54,982 nt of DNA. Origin: Magnetococcales bacterium (GTDB lineage: Bacteria; Pseudomonadota; Magnetococcia; Magnetococcales; JADFYX01). The notes beneath the pieces were generated by a model. It was not told the DNA's origin and did not search any database. It saw nothing but the letters and a program-made list of their open reading frames with translations. Positions 18,501 to 25,716 of this stretch are shown piece by piece (position 1 is the first letter of the stretch; every line of letters begins with the position of its first letter). Where the stretch lies: positions 106,739 to 161,720 of the forward strand of contig JADFZU010000001.1 of NCBI GenBank assembly GCA_015232365.1, given 5' to 3'. The position numbers were made by a program, and so were the translations under genes.

Positions 18501-19452
18501 GGTCCCTGATGGAATGTTGAATATCCTCCCTTTTAATGCTCTGGTTGATGGTGATGAGGAGTATCTGGCAAAAAGCCTGGACCTGCACATGCTGACCTCT
18601 AGCCGGGATTTGATCCCAATAGATACACCAGCGGCTACAGGTGGTTTGATGATTCTGGCCGGCCCTGATTATGATACCGATAAGGTTGGCGATCAGAATA
18701 CAATTAAAAAGATTAAGGGCAAACGGGCCTCCTCTGTGTCTCAAGGAATGCGTTCTTTTTCAGGAATGCGTGGTCTTAAATTCGACCCGCTTCCCGGTGC
18801 GGAAAAAGAGGGTAAGCTCATTATGAAGCAGGTGTCGAATAAGAAAAAGAATAATCGGATATTCCTGAAAATGGATGCTCAGGAAGTTATTGTTCAATCC
18901 ATGAAAAGTCCACCGGAAGTTCTCCATATCGCCACCCATGGTTTCTTTTTGAAACCAGACGACAGTTTGCGTAAGCGTCTTCTTAAACTTGCCCGTGGTG
19001 CTGCACTGCAAATGCCACCACCTGGGGATAACCCACTATTACGTTCTGGACTGGCTTTTGCCGGTATTAATGGTAACGCCCAGTTTCTTGGCGAGATCGA
19101 TACCAACAATGATGGGGTGTTGACCGCTCTTGAGGTGTTGGCATTAGACCTTTCTGGAACCCAGCTTGCGGTTCTTTCGGCGTGTGAAACCGGACTTGGT
19201 GAGATTCATGAAGGGGAGGGGGTCTACGGACTCCGTCGCTCTTTCCAAGAGGCAGGTGTTGAAGCGGTTATAGCCTCATTATGGGAGGTGAGTGATGCTG
19301 GTACTCAAGCGTTGATGACCGGACTGTACAGCCGGATAAACGAAGGTAAATCACCTCATCAAGCACTTAGAGAGGCACGTTTTGAGATGATGGACTCAGG
19401 GCAGTGGAGCTATCCATATGTCTGGTCGGCGTTTATGTTGGTTGGCAAATAG
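15598..19452 (+). CDS. Exported TPR-CHAT caspase-like protein
   Basis: A 1284-residue protein. The GTG start sits seven bases after AAGGAG; the N-terminus (VKQWLVPVEKFHILSLVVFL) leads to a signal peptide ending near AYA. Then come TPR repeats of the 42-residue kinesin-light-chain type from about 30 to 740 (for example NNLGLTLENAGLYDEAEPLL), a helical linker, and a C-terminal CHAT domain (about 960-1284) of the caspase/HetF/separase clan. The catalytic dyad appears intact: His1114 in LHIATHGFF and Cys1196 in LSACETGLG. Such proteins act as TPR-recruited proteases or adaptors, but their roles in Gram-negative periplasm are poorly known. It heads a same-strand locus with a lipoprotein, ABC exporter, HlyD adaptor and PEGA/SPOR protein. 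Substrate and cleavage site are unknown. Confidence 0.92.
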   Translation: MKQWLVPVEKFHILSLVVFLSILSSAGVAYAKVDNIAEASASAKMAEAAIAKNDLASALKLFVEAHNLDPTSQQYLKSAAMLSKALKKSDDARRYFLKAASLAAKAKSRDEIAAYNKELTALSSVNPAWVDAQTGKAAFFPPKKRRAAGMWSQMRQGAGQAMAKGDVEGAVKLSKRALQTAEDNFGEEHYVVLLSLRELAVYKYQSGKVAEALADLKKSEALGEKILSPLHPDVLAVISLQADILEAQAKISEGAVLRKTIYDRYTDKNGLGEKHISTIQAGLGLARSYINLSKNKESQNITSGLCHNIKKSLGGYANDLADCLTLLATAQDRQGNIEIAVSTYQRIEMIQRMLLAENDPALLTTRVEKAELIRRLGDYAKAKKILDKVLNSGVDSNSRVMVDAKERLVRVLEDIGKYEEAERLIREVLAYEKKSLPETHPNVLSAQDKLAGILRRKGEFGEAEELYKATLDGYRKVFGDNNQATINVMNNLGLTLENAGLYDEAEPLLRITFIAAREQMGDNHTTTLAFMNNLAMLYESQGIFDKAEPLYNQAIESSTEKLGENHPDVIAFVNNLAYLALLQQDYDKASPLFERVLSSWIGTLGEAHQKTLKGMNNLARVRHHQGKYEEAEKLFVKALALRKQVLGAKHMDVLRSMHDLGALYRDMKRYDESEKLLQATLKLDDEVLGDQHPYTFETINSLTGLYEDKGEIAEAYKIAKMGFERRTRFLNRMLWATGDNAREGYVRLHRPELVNYLALLTKIDDKAEGGKQVMEVGLQRKGLMLKITSEIRQIRKMAKNPELDRIGQELTQARKKLAALTLSGPRDDSKGHHLEALHELENKVDMLQLKLGDASKRFRRSVSKLTTEDIVANLPADAALVDYLVYKVDGKSQLMAAVMTIDDGEPNFSLVTFENDMEAIHLAIRDYRTIIQDEDADDDELLEVGMQTYDMVWKPLNEALADRTEVYLVPDGMLNILPFNALVDGDEEYLAKSLDLHMLTSSRDLIPIDTPAATGGLMILAGPDYDTDKVGDQNTIKKIKGKRASSVSQGMRSFSGMRGLKFDPLPGAEKEGKLIMKQVSNKKKNNRIFLKMDAQEVIVQSMKSPPEVLHIATHGFFLKPDDSLRKRLLKLARGAALQMPPPGDNPLLRSGLAFAGINGNAQFLGEIDTNNDGVLTALEVLALDLSGTQLAVLSACETGLGEIHEGEGVYGLRRSFQEAGVEAVIASLWEVSDAGTQALMTGLYSRINEGKSPHQALREARFEMMDSGQWSYPYVWSAFMLVGK

Positions 19453-19561
19453 GCCGTTTGTCTCTATAATTGCGTACCGTTACTACTCTGTTAATGGCAA
19501 AGTTGCAGCATGTCTGTTGTTGTACAGATGGCCAAAGTTTGTATTATCCAAGGAAAAAAAC

Positions 19562-19705
19562 ATGTTGAAAACCACATTGATTGCAGCTATTTCCCTTTTC
19601 ATATTTGGAGCTTGTGCCTCCCCTTCAAAATATGATTGCCCAGAACCGGACAAAACCTATTTTTTCAAAAGGTTTATTGGCTGTCCTAGTACAAACTCCA
19701 AGTAA
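19562..19705 (+). CDS. Small lipoprotein (47 residues)
   Basis: A short frame beginning MLKTTLIAAISLFIFGACAS, with a lipoprotein signal whose lipobox is FGAC and an acylated Cys at residue 18. The mature part is about 30 residues with two more cysteines (DCPEP and GCPST) that could form a disulfide. The ATG follows AAGGA; a longer in-frame extension back into the CHAT gene has no merit. It lies between the CHAT and ABC-exporter genes. Small lipoproteins in export loci can be assembly factors or toxin-type lysis proteins, but nothing in the sequence decides this. Confidence 0.72.
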   Translation: MLKTTLIAAISLFIFGACASPSKYDCPEPDKTYFFKRFIGCPSTNSK

Positions 19706-19764
19706 ATATTAGATATGATGAGATATTTGTTCTAGATTCAACAGAGTATTCCTCGGGGTTTTTC

Positions 19765-21435
19765 GTGTTAGCACTTTTAAGGCAACTGTTTCATAGGCCG
19801 CTTTTTACTTTTGAGCTGTTGGCAATCTCATTTTTTATCAATTTTCTTGGTTTAGCTACCTCTATCTATGTCATTCAGGTTTTAAACCGCTATGTATCTC
19901 ACGGGATTGATGCCACGCTTCTCACCCTGACCGTTGGAGTTGTTTTGGCGGTCATAGTTGAGTTTTTCTTTCGACAGCTTCGGATAAAATTAGCCCAGGG
20001 TGTGACAGTTGCTCCATCTTATAAGCTATTAGATGTTGTTTTTGCCCAGATAGTCTTGGTTCGTTCGGCACTTTTAGGCCGTTTGAATTCTGGGCAGAAG
20101 AGAGAGATTGTCTCCTCGCCAGCAACCATTGCTAGAGTTTACGGTCCCAACACCCTGACTACAATTCTCGACCTACCTTTTGCTTTGCTGTTTGTCGGTG
20201 TTCTGTTTTTGCTCCAGCCAGATGTGGCGATGGTTGCCTCTATATTTATTGTCGGAGCTTTTTTTGTCGCTGCCATAAGCCATCTCCCTATAAAAAAATA
20301 TCTGCAACAGCACTCCAAAGCCTCAAATGAAGCTGGAGCAATGGCTATTACCAGTATGCGTTGTCCTGATGTTGTGCGGGCTTTTAATGCCAAGGCTTTT
20401 CTCAGGGATCGTTGGCAAAATCAGCAGAAGGCAGCTATTGCAGCCAGTCGGACTGTGGAGATTCGTCGGACCTTTTTGCAGTCGCTGACCAAAACTATTG
20501 GTGCAATGATGGGGGTAGCTGTTATTGGTGTGGGAGCCAAGTTGACGGTAAGTGGTGAAATGGATATGGGTTTGATGATTGGAGCCAACATTGTTGCTGC
20601 CCGGGCAATCGCTCCAATTATTGCGTTTGCTCATCTTGGTCCTGCATTGAGTGAGGCAAAAAGGGCTATTGATATTCTTGGCAGATTTTCCCAAATGACC
20701 TATGAGCGTCAAGGTGGAAGGGATCTGGCTAATATAAACGGCGGCCTGGAGTTGACTAATTTAAGCTTTGCCCATCTACAAGAGAGTGATCCACTTTTTG
20801 AGTCTCTTTCAGTTGAGGTAGCCAGAGGTAAATCGCTGCTGGTTGTTGGGGGAAACGGAGCTGGGAAGACCACTTTAGCCCGCCTGCTACTTGGTTTGTT
20901 AGATCCAAATCGTGGGCAGATTTTAATCAACGGAATAAATATCAGTCAGATCAACCTCTCTTGGTGGCGACAGCAGGTGGCCTACCTTCCTCAGGAGCCG
21001 GACTTTTTTGATGGTACAATAAGAGAGAACCTTATGACCCTGAACCCTGGGGTTAGTGATGAACAGCTTAGGGTTGTAACTGCTGATGCCGGATTGAGTA
21101 AATTTTTACACAACCATCCAAAAGGTCTTGATGCACAGCTTTTTAATGATGGGACAAATTTAGCTGCCGGAATTCGCAAACGTTTAGCTTTGGCACGGGC
21201 GTTGACCTCTAACAACCAGATGGCAATTTTTGATGAACCAATGGAAGGCATGGATGCAGAAGGACGTTCTGCGGTGTCCAAGGTATTAGGGGCTTTTATT
21301 CGCAGCGGTAAAAGCGTAATTGTTTTCTCTCATGATTCCGGCCTGGTTAGCGGAACCGATATGGTTCTGGACCTGGACCACACCCCGGTGCCAAAATTGA
21401 CCTTTCGCCCTTCTGTAATAAGTGATCAGACATGA
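19765..21435 (+). CDS. Type I secretion-like ABC exporter with abnormal signature motif
   Basis: A 556-residue half-transporter: about six membrane helices (residues 15-300), then an ATPase domain. It resembles PrtD/LapB/HlyB exporters but has no N-terminal C39 peptidase domain. Walker A GGNGAGKTT is intact, the Q-loop is YLPQEPDFFDGTIREN, Walker B is AIFDEP with the catalytic Glu, and the H-loop is VFSHDSG. The signature, normally LSGGQ, reads LAAGI (before RKRLALARAL), losing the Ser and one Gly; the D-loop is MEGMD rather than SALD. It starts at GTG behind a weak GGGG and its stop overlaps the HlyD start. It may work in reduced or regulated fashion, or use a different partner site. Confidence 0.88.
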   Translation: MLALLRQLFHRPLFTFELLAISFFINFLGLATSIYVIQVLNRYVSHGIDATLLTLTVGVVLAVIVEFFFRQLRIKLAQGVTVAPSYKLLDVVFAQIVLVRSALLGRLNSGQKREIVSSPATIARVYGPNTLTTILDLPFALLFVGVLFLLQPDVAMVASIFIVGAFFVAAISHLPIKKYLQQHSKASNEAGAMAITSMRCPDVVRAFNAKAFLRDRWQNQQKAAIAASRTVEIRRTFLQSLTKTIGAMMGVAVIGVGAKLTVSGEMDMGLMIGANIVAARAIAPIIAFAHLGPALSEAKRAIDILGRFSQMTYERQGGRDLANINGGLELTNLSFAHLQESDPLFESLSVEVARGKSLLVVGGNGAGKTTLARLLLGLLDPNRGQILINGINISQINLSWWRQQVAYLPQEPDFFDGTIRENLMTLNPGVSDEQLRVVTADAGLSKFLHNHPKGLDAQLFNDGTNLAAGIRKRLALARALTSNNQMAIFDEPMEGMDAEGRSAVSKVLGAFIRSGKSVIVFSHDSGLVSGTDMVLDLDHTPVPKLTFRPSVISDQT

Positions 21436-22739
21436 GTGATGCTGAGTCAGTTATGGTTGAAGATGTTATTGAGGACGGGGTCGGGTTTGGCCACCATTTA
21501 ACGGCTCTGCTCTCTGTTTTTGCCTGCGGTGCTTTATGGGCATGGGCCTATTGGGGAACCTTAGATGTTGTTAGCTTGACTCAGGGTGAGGTTATCCCCT
21601 CCAGCCAGGTTAAACAGGTGCAGCATCTAGAGGGAGGAATTGTCCGGGTTATCATGGTAAAAGAGGGAGATGTTGTAAAAAAAGGTCAACCTTTGGTGGA
21701 GTTGGAGAGTGTATCAACTGGGGCCGATGTGGAAGAGATTAATGCAAGGTTTGTTACTCTACGTCTGGAGATGGCACGTCTTGAAGCGGAGGCTACGGGG
21801 CTGAAAGCACCCAAATTTGATTCTGAATTGATGCTTAAATATCCAAAAAAAGTAGCCAGGGCAATTAGTTATTTTAATAGTCGCCTGAATGGGCATAAGG
21901 ATGATATCAGTGCCTTAAAAGATAAGATTGTCCAACAGCAGCAGCAAGTTCTTGAGATTAAAAGTAGAATTAGAAACAATAAAAAACGGTTGAAGCTGGT
22001 TGAAGAGCAGGTCGGCATTAGTGATAAACTTCTTGCCAGAGATATTACCAACCGCTTTACCCATCTGGAACTGCTTAAAGAGGCTAATATTATTGGTAGC
22101 TCTATTGAAGAGGACGGCATGGGGTTGCTTAGGGCTGAGGCAGCATTAAAAGAGTCTCGCACAGCTCTGTCGAGAGCCAGTTTTGATTTTCAAGAGCAGG
22201 CCCAAGAGCGGTTGTCAGAAATTCGTGGTCAGGTTTCTGAGCTGGATGCCAGGCAGAGAAAATATTCTGACAGCCTCTCCAGAAGGATTATCTCCTCACC
22301 TGTTGACGGGGTTGTAAAAACTCTTCTGGTCTTTACCGAAGGTGGGGTTCTTGCTCCAGGCGGAACAGCTCTGGAAATTGTTCCTGGTGGAGATAGATTG
22401 GTTATTGAAGCCAAGCTGCCGATTCAGGATATTGGTTTTGTAAAGGTTGGGCAGATAGCCAAAGTCAGCCTTACCTCAGGTGATGCTTCAAGATTTGGTA
22501 AACTAGAGGGTAGGGTGGTACAAATTAGCCCTGATACATTGGCAACTGAGGATGGTGTGCCATATTATAAAGTGCGGATTGAAACCAGTGAATCCAGCTT
22601 TAAAAAGGGTGACTTGGAGTATCGTCTCTTTCCTGGAATGATGGTTCAGGCGGCAATTCACACCGGCAGTCGAACTGTCTTGGAGTATCTGTTTTCACCT
22701 TTTGTCAGTTATATGGATCCTGCACTTACAGAACGGTAA
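21432..22739 (+). CDS. HlyD-family type I secretion adaptor
   Basis: A 435-residue membrane-fusion protein: short cytoplasmic N-terminus, one membrane helix at about 22-42, a split biotinyl-lipoyl domain (QHLEGGIV and VKEGDVVKKGQPLVELE), a long coiled coil (about 120-270), the second lipoyl half (RIISSPVDGVVKT) and a beta-barrel to the end. It would bridge the ABC exporter to an outer-membrane channel. ATGA overlaps with the exporter stop, so they are coupled. No TolC partner is encoded in this locus; the nearest outer-membrane factor lies in the copper operon. Confidence 0.93.
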   Translation: MSDAESVMVEDVIEDGVGFGHHLTALLSVFACGALWAWAYWGTLDVVSLTQGEVIPSSQVKQVQHLEGGIVRVIMVKEGDVVKKGQPLVELESVSTGADVEEINARFVTLRLEMARLEAEATGLKAPKFDSELMLKYPKKVARAISYFNSRLNGHKDDISALKDKIVQQQQQVLEIKSRIRNNKKRLKLVEEQVGISDKLLARDITNRFTHLELLKEANIIGSSIEEDGMGLLRAEAALKESRTALSRASFDFQEQAQERLSEIRGQVSELDARQRKYSDSLSRRIISSPVDGVVKTLLVFTEGGVLAPGGTALEIVPGGDRLVIEAKLPIQDIGFVKVGQIAKVSLTSGDASRFGKLEGRVVQISPDTLATEDGVPYYKVRIETSESSFKKGDLEYRLFPGMMVQAAIHTGSRTVLEYLFSPFVSYMDPALTER

Positions 22740-22768
22740 ACTTCTTTTTTTTAACTGGGAAATTAAAG

Positions 22769-24118
22769 ATGCATCATAAAGCCTCCAAAACCTGGATGGT
22801 AATTTTATCAAGTTTCCTGCTATGGAGTTTTAACAACTTCAACAGTTTTTCGATAGTTGCAAATGCACAAGCCTTTGCTATTTATTCTGATGATGCTGAC
22901 CAGAATAGCTTCGGTTCGCTTTTTGTCGCTACCTATCCTAAAGGGGCTAAAATCATAGTCAATGGCAAAGTCGCCGGTCTTACCCCTCTACGCCTTGACT
23001 CTCTAGAAAGTGGTTCTCTCTCCATCAGTTTAGAAAAAGCCGGTTATCCGGTTCGCAATGAGGTGGTAGACATTCAGGAAGGTAGAGAGCAAAAGCTTTT
23101 AATCACTTTGATAGACAGTATTCCCGCTGTTCTGGATATCCGCAGCTTGCCAGATCGAGCCGAATGGTGGATAGACGGTAAGATTAAAGGGGTGACTCCC
23201 CAGTTGTTGGATAAAATTCCCGATGGCCACCATCAAATATTGGTTAGAAAACCTGGTTATCATGAGTGGACAGGCAGTTTTGAGGCAGAAAAAGGCCAGT
23301 TAATTCAAATTCTGGCAAAACTAAAGGCCAAAAAATACAGTGTGACGGTGTTAACAGAGCCAGAGCAGGCAGATGTGCAGATTTTAAATGGCCAGGATAG
23401 TTATACTCCGGGTATGTTGATGGAGCCTGGGCAGCATCTTTTTTGGATCTCTGCACCTGGTTATGAACCGACAAAAGGCCGTGTTACTTTAAAGGACCGG
23501 GATTGGGTCGGGCTGGTAAGGTTGAAAAAAATAAGCATTCCAACCCCTAAAAGCTTGGCGAAAAAACCAACATATAAAAAAAGCTATAAAAAGCCTGTTG
23601 ATAAAATCCAGAAGCAGAAAGATGAGGTTGTTAACAAATTTGCTTTTAAAGCAGTAGACCCAGCAGATGGAGAGGCCAAGACTATTGCCGGTTTGTTGGC
23701 TGGAGCAGCGGACGACATTAAAAATGGCCGCCTGCTATCACCTTTAATGGATAACGCCAGAGATAAATACCAACAAATCCTTGTTTTAGATCCAAAACAT
23801 CCATTAGCCACCAAGGGGTTGCAACAAGTAAATCGTCTGGCAAAATCTGCTTATTTAAATTTTGTTAGAATTTTTCCGGTTGCTAGAAAAGACCGGGCTG
23901 AGAGGTTTTTAGGTCGTATCAATAGTCTAGGTTTACCGGGTTTTTTGCTGCCTACTACAGTAAAAGGGGAACCATATTTTAGGGTCTGTGCCGGACTGTT
24001 TCCTGACCGGAAAAAAGCGGTAATAGCCCTGAGAAAAATTCAGGATTCTTTTGGGCTAAACGATGTAGTTCTGAGACGATATCGATCATCACTATATAAG
24101 CCTGGAAGCGGCAGTTAG
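22769..24118 (+). CDS. PEGA-repeat protein with C-terminal SPOR-like domain
   Basis: A 449-residue exported protein. Signal or anchor at 1-33; three tandem PEGA-type beta domains (about 45-110, 115-180, 185-255) with FVATYPKGAKIIVNGKVAG and GVTPQLLDKIPDG; a basic Lys/Pro linker to about 280; a helical part; and a C-terminal region (about 365-440) with the spacing of a SPOR domain, which binds denuded septal glycan. PEGA modules are surface or periplasmic beta domains. It is 29 bases after the HlyD gene and is the last gene of the CHAT-exporter locus, suggesting a cell-wall-associated role. The SPOR call is moderate. Confidence 0.78.
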   Translation: MHHKASKTWMVILSSFLLWSFNNFNSFSIVANAQAFAIYSDDADQNSFGSLFVATYPKGAKIIVNGKVAGLTPLRLDSLESGSLSISLEKAGYPVRNEVVDIQEGREQKLLITLIDSIPAVLDIRSLPDRAEWWIDGKIKGVTPQLLDKIPDGHHQILVRKPGYHEWTGSFEAEKGQLIQILAKLKAKKYSVTVLTEPEQADVQILNGQDSYTPGMLMEPGQHLFWISAPGYEPTKGRVTLKDRDWVGLVRLKKISIPTPKSLAKKPTYKKSYKKPVDKIQKQKDEVVNKFAFKAVDPADGEAKTIAGLLAGAADDIKNGRLLSPLMDNARDKYQQILVLDPKHPLATKGLQQVNRLAKSAYLNFVRIFPVARKDRAERFLGRINSLGLPGFLLPTTVKGEPYFRVCAGLFPDRKKAVIALRKIQDSFGLNDVVLRRYRSSLYKPGSGS

Positions 24119-24240
24119 AAGCAGGCACCTAGCACAACCTGTTGACTCACCAAGCATACCATGATTAAAAACTACCACCAAAAAGGTCGCTGCGATTATC
24201 CCAGATACAACAGATAAACCAAAGCAGGTTTTCTCTGCAA

Positions 24241-24320
24241 AATGTAAAAAGTGTTTACATTAATCGTTGTGAAAGCTGTGTGATTAATTTACACTAAAAA
24301 GTGTTTTAACTGAGTGTAAA
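24241..24320 (+). promoter_or_regulatory. Four half-sites TTTACAyT/ArTGTAAA (likely activator sites)
   Basis: Two inverted repeats in AT-rich DNA. Site one is AATGTAAA (24241-24248) facing TTTACATT (24254-24261), perfect over 8 bp with a 5-base spacer. Site two is TTTACACT (24288-24295) facing AGTGTAAA (24313-24320), 8 bp with a 17-base spacer. All four share TTTACA-y-T. They lie 47-139 bases upstream of a sigma-54-like element, the usual placement of enhancer sites for NtrC-family activators. The cognate regulator is not in the window. Confidence 0.55.
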
Positions 24321-24366
24321 TAATTAACTATTTGAAATTATATTGAAATTTATATCAAAGAAATTA

Positions 24367-24380
24367 GGCATGATTTCTGC
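24367..24380 (+). promoter_or_regulatory. Sigma-54-like -24/-12 promoter
   Basis: GG (24367-24368) and GC (24379-24380) are ten bases apart in the context AGGCAT-N5-CTGCTT, close to the sigma-54 consensus TGGCAC-N5-TTGCW. It is about 48 bases ahead of the ATG of the two-CW gene, and the paired half-sites upstream support it. Confidence 0.5.
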
Positions 24381-24427
24381 TTATGTATTGAATAGCAGAA
24401 TTAATGACTAACTGTTCGGAGATTTTA

Positions 24428-24745
24428 ATGTCGAATGTAAATTGTTGGGATTTTCAACGTTGTGGATTTGGTCCCAAAGAGTGTAAAGGTGACGATGACA
24501 AGATCTGTCCTGCTGCAAGCCATAAACATGCGGATGGCTTTTTAGGCGGTGAGAATGGAGGTAGAGCTTGCTATTTTATTGCTGATACAATCTGTGGCGG
24601 CAGTCCCATGACTCCTGAGCAGAAGAAAGAGCGGTGTAATAGCTGTTCATTTTTCCATACTCTTAGCAATAAATATGGTGAAACCTTCTCCAAGAAAAAC
24701 TTTGTGCGATATGTGGTTAACTCTGAGAATAGGATTGTTTTCTAA
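24428..24745 (+). CDS. Two-CW domain protein
   Basis: A 105-residue cysteine-rich soluble protein. MSNVNCWDFQRCG at the N-terminus, then CPAA, GGRACYF, CGG and CNSCSF are the spaced Cys pairs of the so-called two-CW domain often attached to bacterial sensor proteins; here it stands alone. The cysteines could bind iron-sulfur or zinc, not demonstrated. The ATG is eight bases after GGAG; an ATG/ACG-type extension 24 bases upstream has no clear site. It is followed by a strong terminator and preceded by a sigma-54-like promoter, so it is probably a monocistronic, stress- or nitrogen/redox-controlled gene. Confidence 0.72.
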   Translation: MSNVNCWDFQRCGFGPKECKGDDDKICPAASHKHADGFLGGENGGRACYFIADTICGGSPMTPEQKKERCNSCSFFHTLSNKYGETFSKKNFVRYVVNSENRIVF

Positions 24746-24769
24746 AGTTTTTGATCTTGAATATTTTTT

Positions 24770-24809
24770 AAGGCAGTTGTAAGTCTCTTCTTACAACTGC
24801 CTTTTTTAT
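24770..24809 (+). terminator. Rho-independent terminator of the two-CW gene
   Basis: A perfect 14-bp stem, AAGGCAGTTGTAAG (24770-24783) and CTTACAACTGCCTT (24790-24803), with a six-base loop, followed by a T-rich tract. It ends the two-CW transcript 25 bases after the stop. Confidence 0.93.
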
Positions 24810-24883
24810 GTTTGACCTCTTTTTGTTATGCAGCTCTTTATGCAATAATCTTGGATTCGACAGTTTGATAAAAATTATGCAAA

Positions 24884-25645
24884 TTGAGGTTTGAACATTA
24901 TATTGTGTTTGGCAAGAAAAAAAAATCTAAAACCAGTAGGTTAGTAAGCAGTGAGGTGGTTGTTATTGATGCTGACGAACTGTCGTATACCTTAATTAGA
25001 GTCCGTTCTAGAAAAAAAATGACTGTTTTGGTTACTTCCAAGGGAAAGGTGGAGGTTAGAGTTCCTTTTCGAGTTACTGTACGTCAAGCTGAGAAATTTC
25101 TAAAACAGTGTCGCGATTGGGTGTTACAGAGGCTGCATGATGTTGAAAAACAGCTTTTAGAGCAGCAGGTTTTGGTTGAAGGAGCCTCTATTCCATTTTT
25201 GGGAGAGGTGTTAACACTACGATTTTCTACCAACCCAGGGTCTGGTATTGAGCGTGGGGCAGGGGTTATACATGTCCCAATAAGGTGGTCTGAAGATGTT
25301 GAGCAACTGCAAAAACGTCTTGAGTTATGGTTCTCTCGTCAGGCAAGAAGCCATTTTCTTGGTAGGTTAAGCCATTTCTCAAAAATTATGGGGGTCAAGT
25401 ATAACCGCCTTGCCATCCGTAATCAGAAAACTATTTGGGGTAGCTGTTCTGCCAAAAGCAACATAAACCTGAATTGGCGTTTAATGTGGATGGATTCCCG
25501 GGTTGCAGACTATGTGGTAATCCATGAGCTAAGCCATATTGGCTATATGGACCACTCCCCGGAATTTTGGGCAAGAGTAGCAAGGTTTTCCCCAGATTAC
25601 CGGAATCTCCGTGCTAAATTAAAGGATGTAAAAGCACCGTGGTAG
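24884..25645 (+). CDS. YgjP-like zinc metallopeptidase
   Basis: A 253-residue protein of the YgjP/DUF45 family, related to SprT/WLM zinc peptidases. The active site is HELSH (His214, Glu215, His218) with a third His at 224 in MDHSPEFW, and the preceding RNQKTIWGSCS block is characteristic of the family. The start is TTG here; a GTG seven codons in is an alternative, and no good Shine-Dalgarno distinguishes them. Family members have been reported as nucleotide-hydrolysing or peptidase-like, so substrate is unclear. It is a single-gene unit convergent with the terminase gene. Confidence 0.87.
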   Translation: MRFEHYIVFGKKKKSKTSRLVSSEVVVIDADELSYTLIRVRSRKKMTVLVTSKGKVEVRVPFRVTVRQAEKFLKQCRDWVLQRLHDVEKQLLEQQVLVEGASIPFLGEVLTLRFSTNPGSGIERGAGVIHVPIRWSEDVEQLQKRLELWFSRQARSHFLGRLSHFSKIMGVKYNRLAIRNQKTIWGSCSAKSNINLNWRLMWMDSRVADYVVIHELSHIGYMDHSPEFWARVARFSPDYRNLRAKLKDVKAPW

Positions 25646-25716
25646 TTTTTGTGCTTTCTGTTTGACAAATTAATGGGATGGCTTTGGATAAAAGAGCTGA
25701 AAAGTTTAAAGCACAC

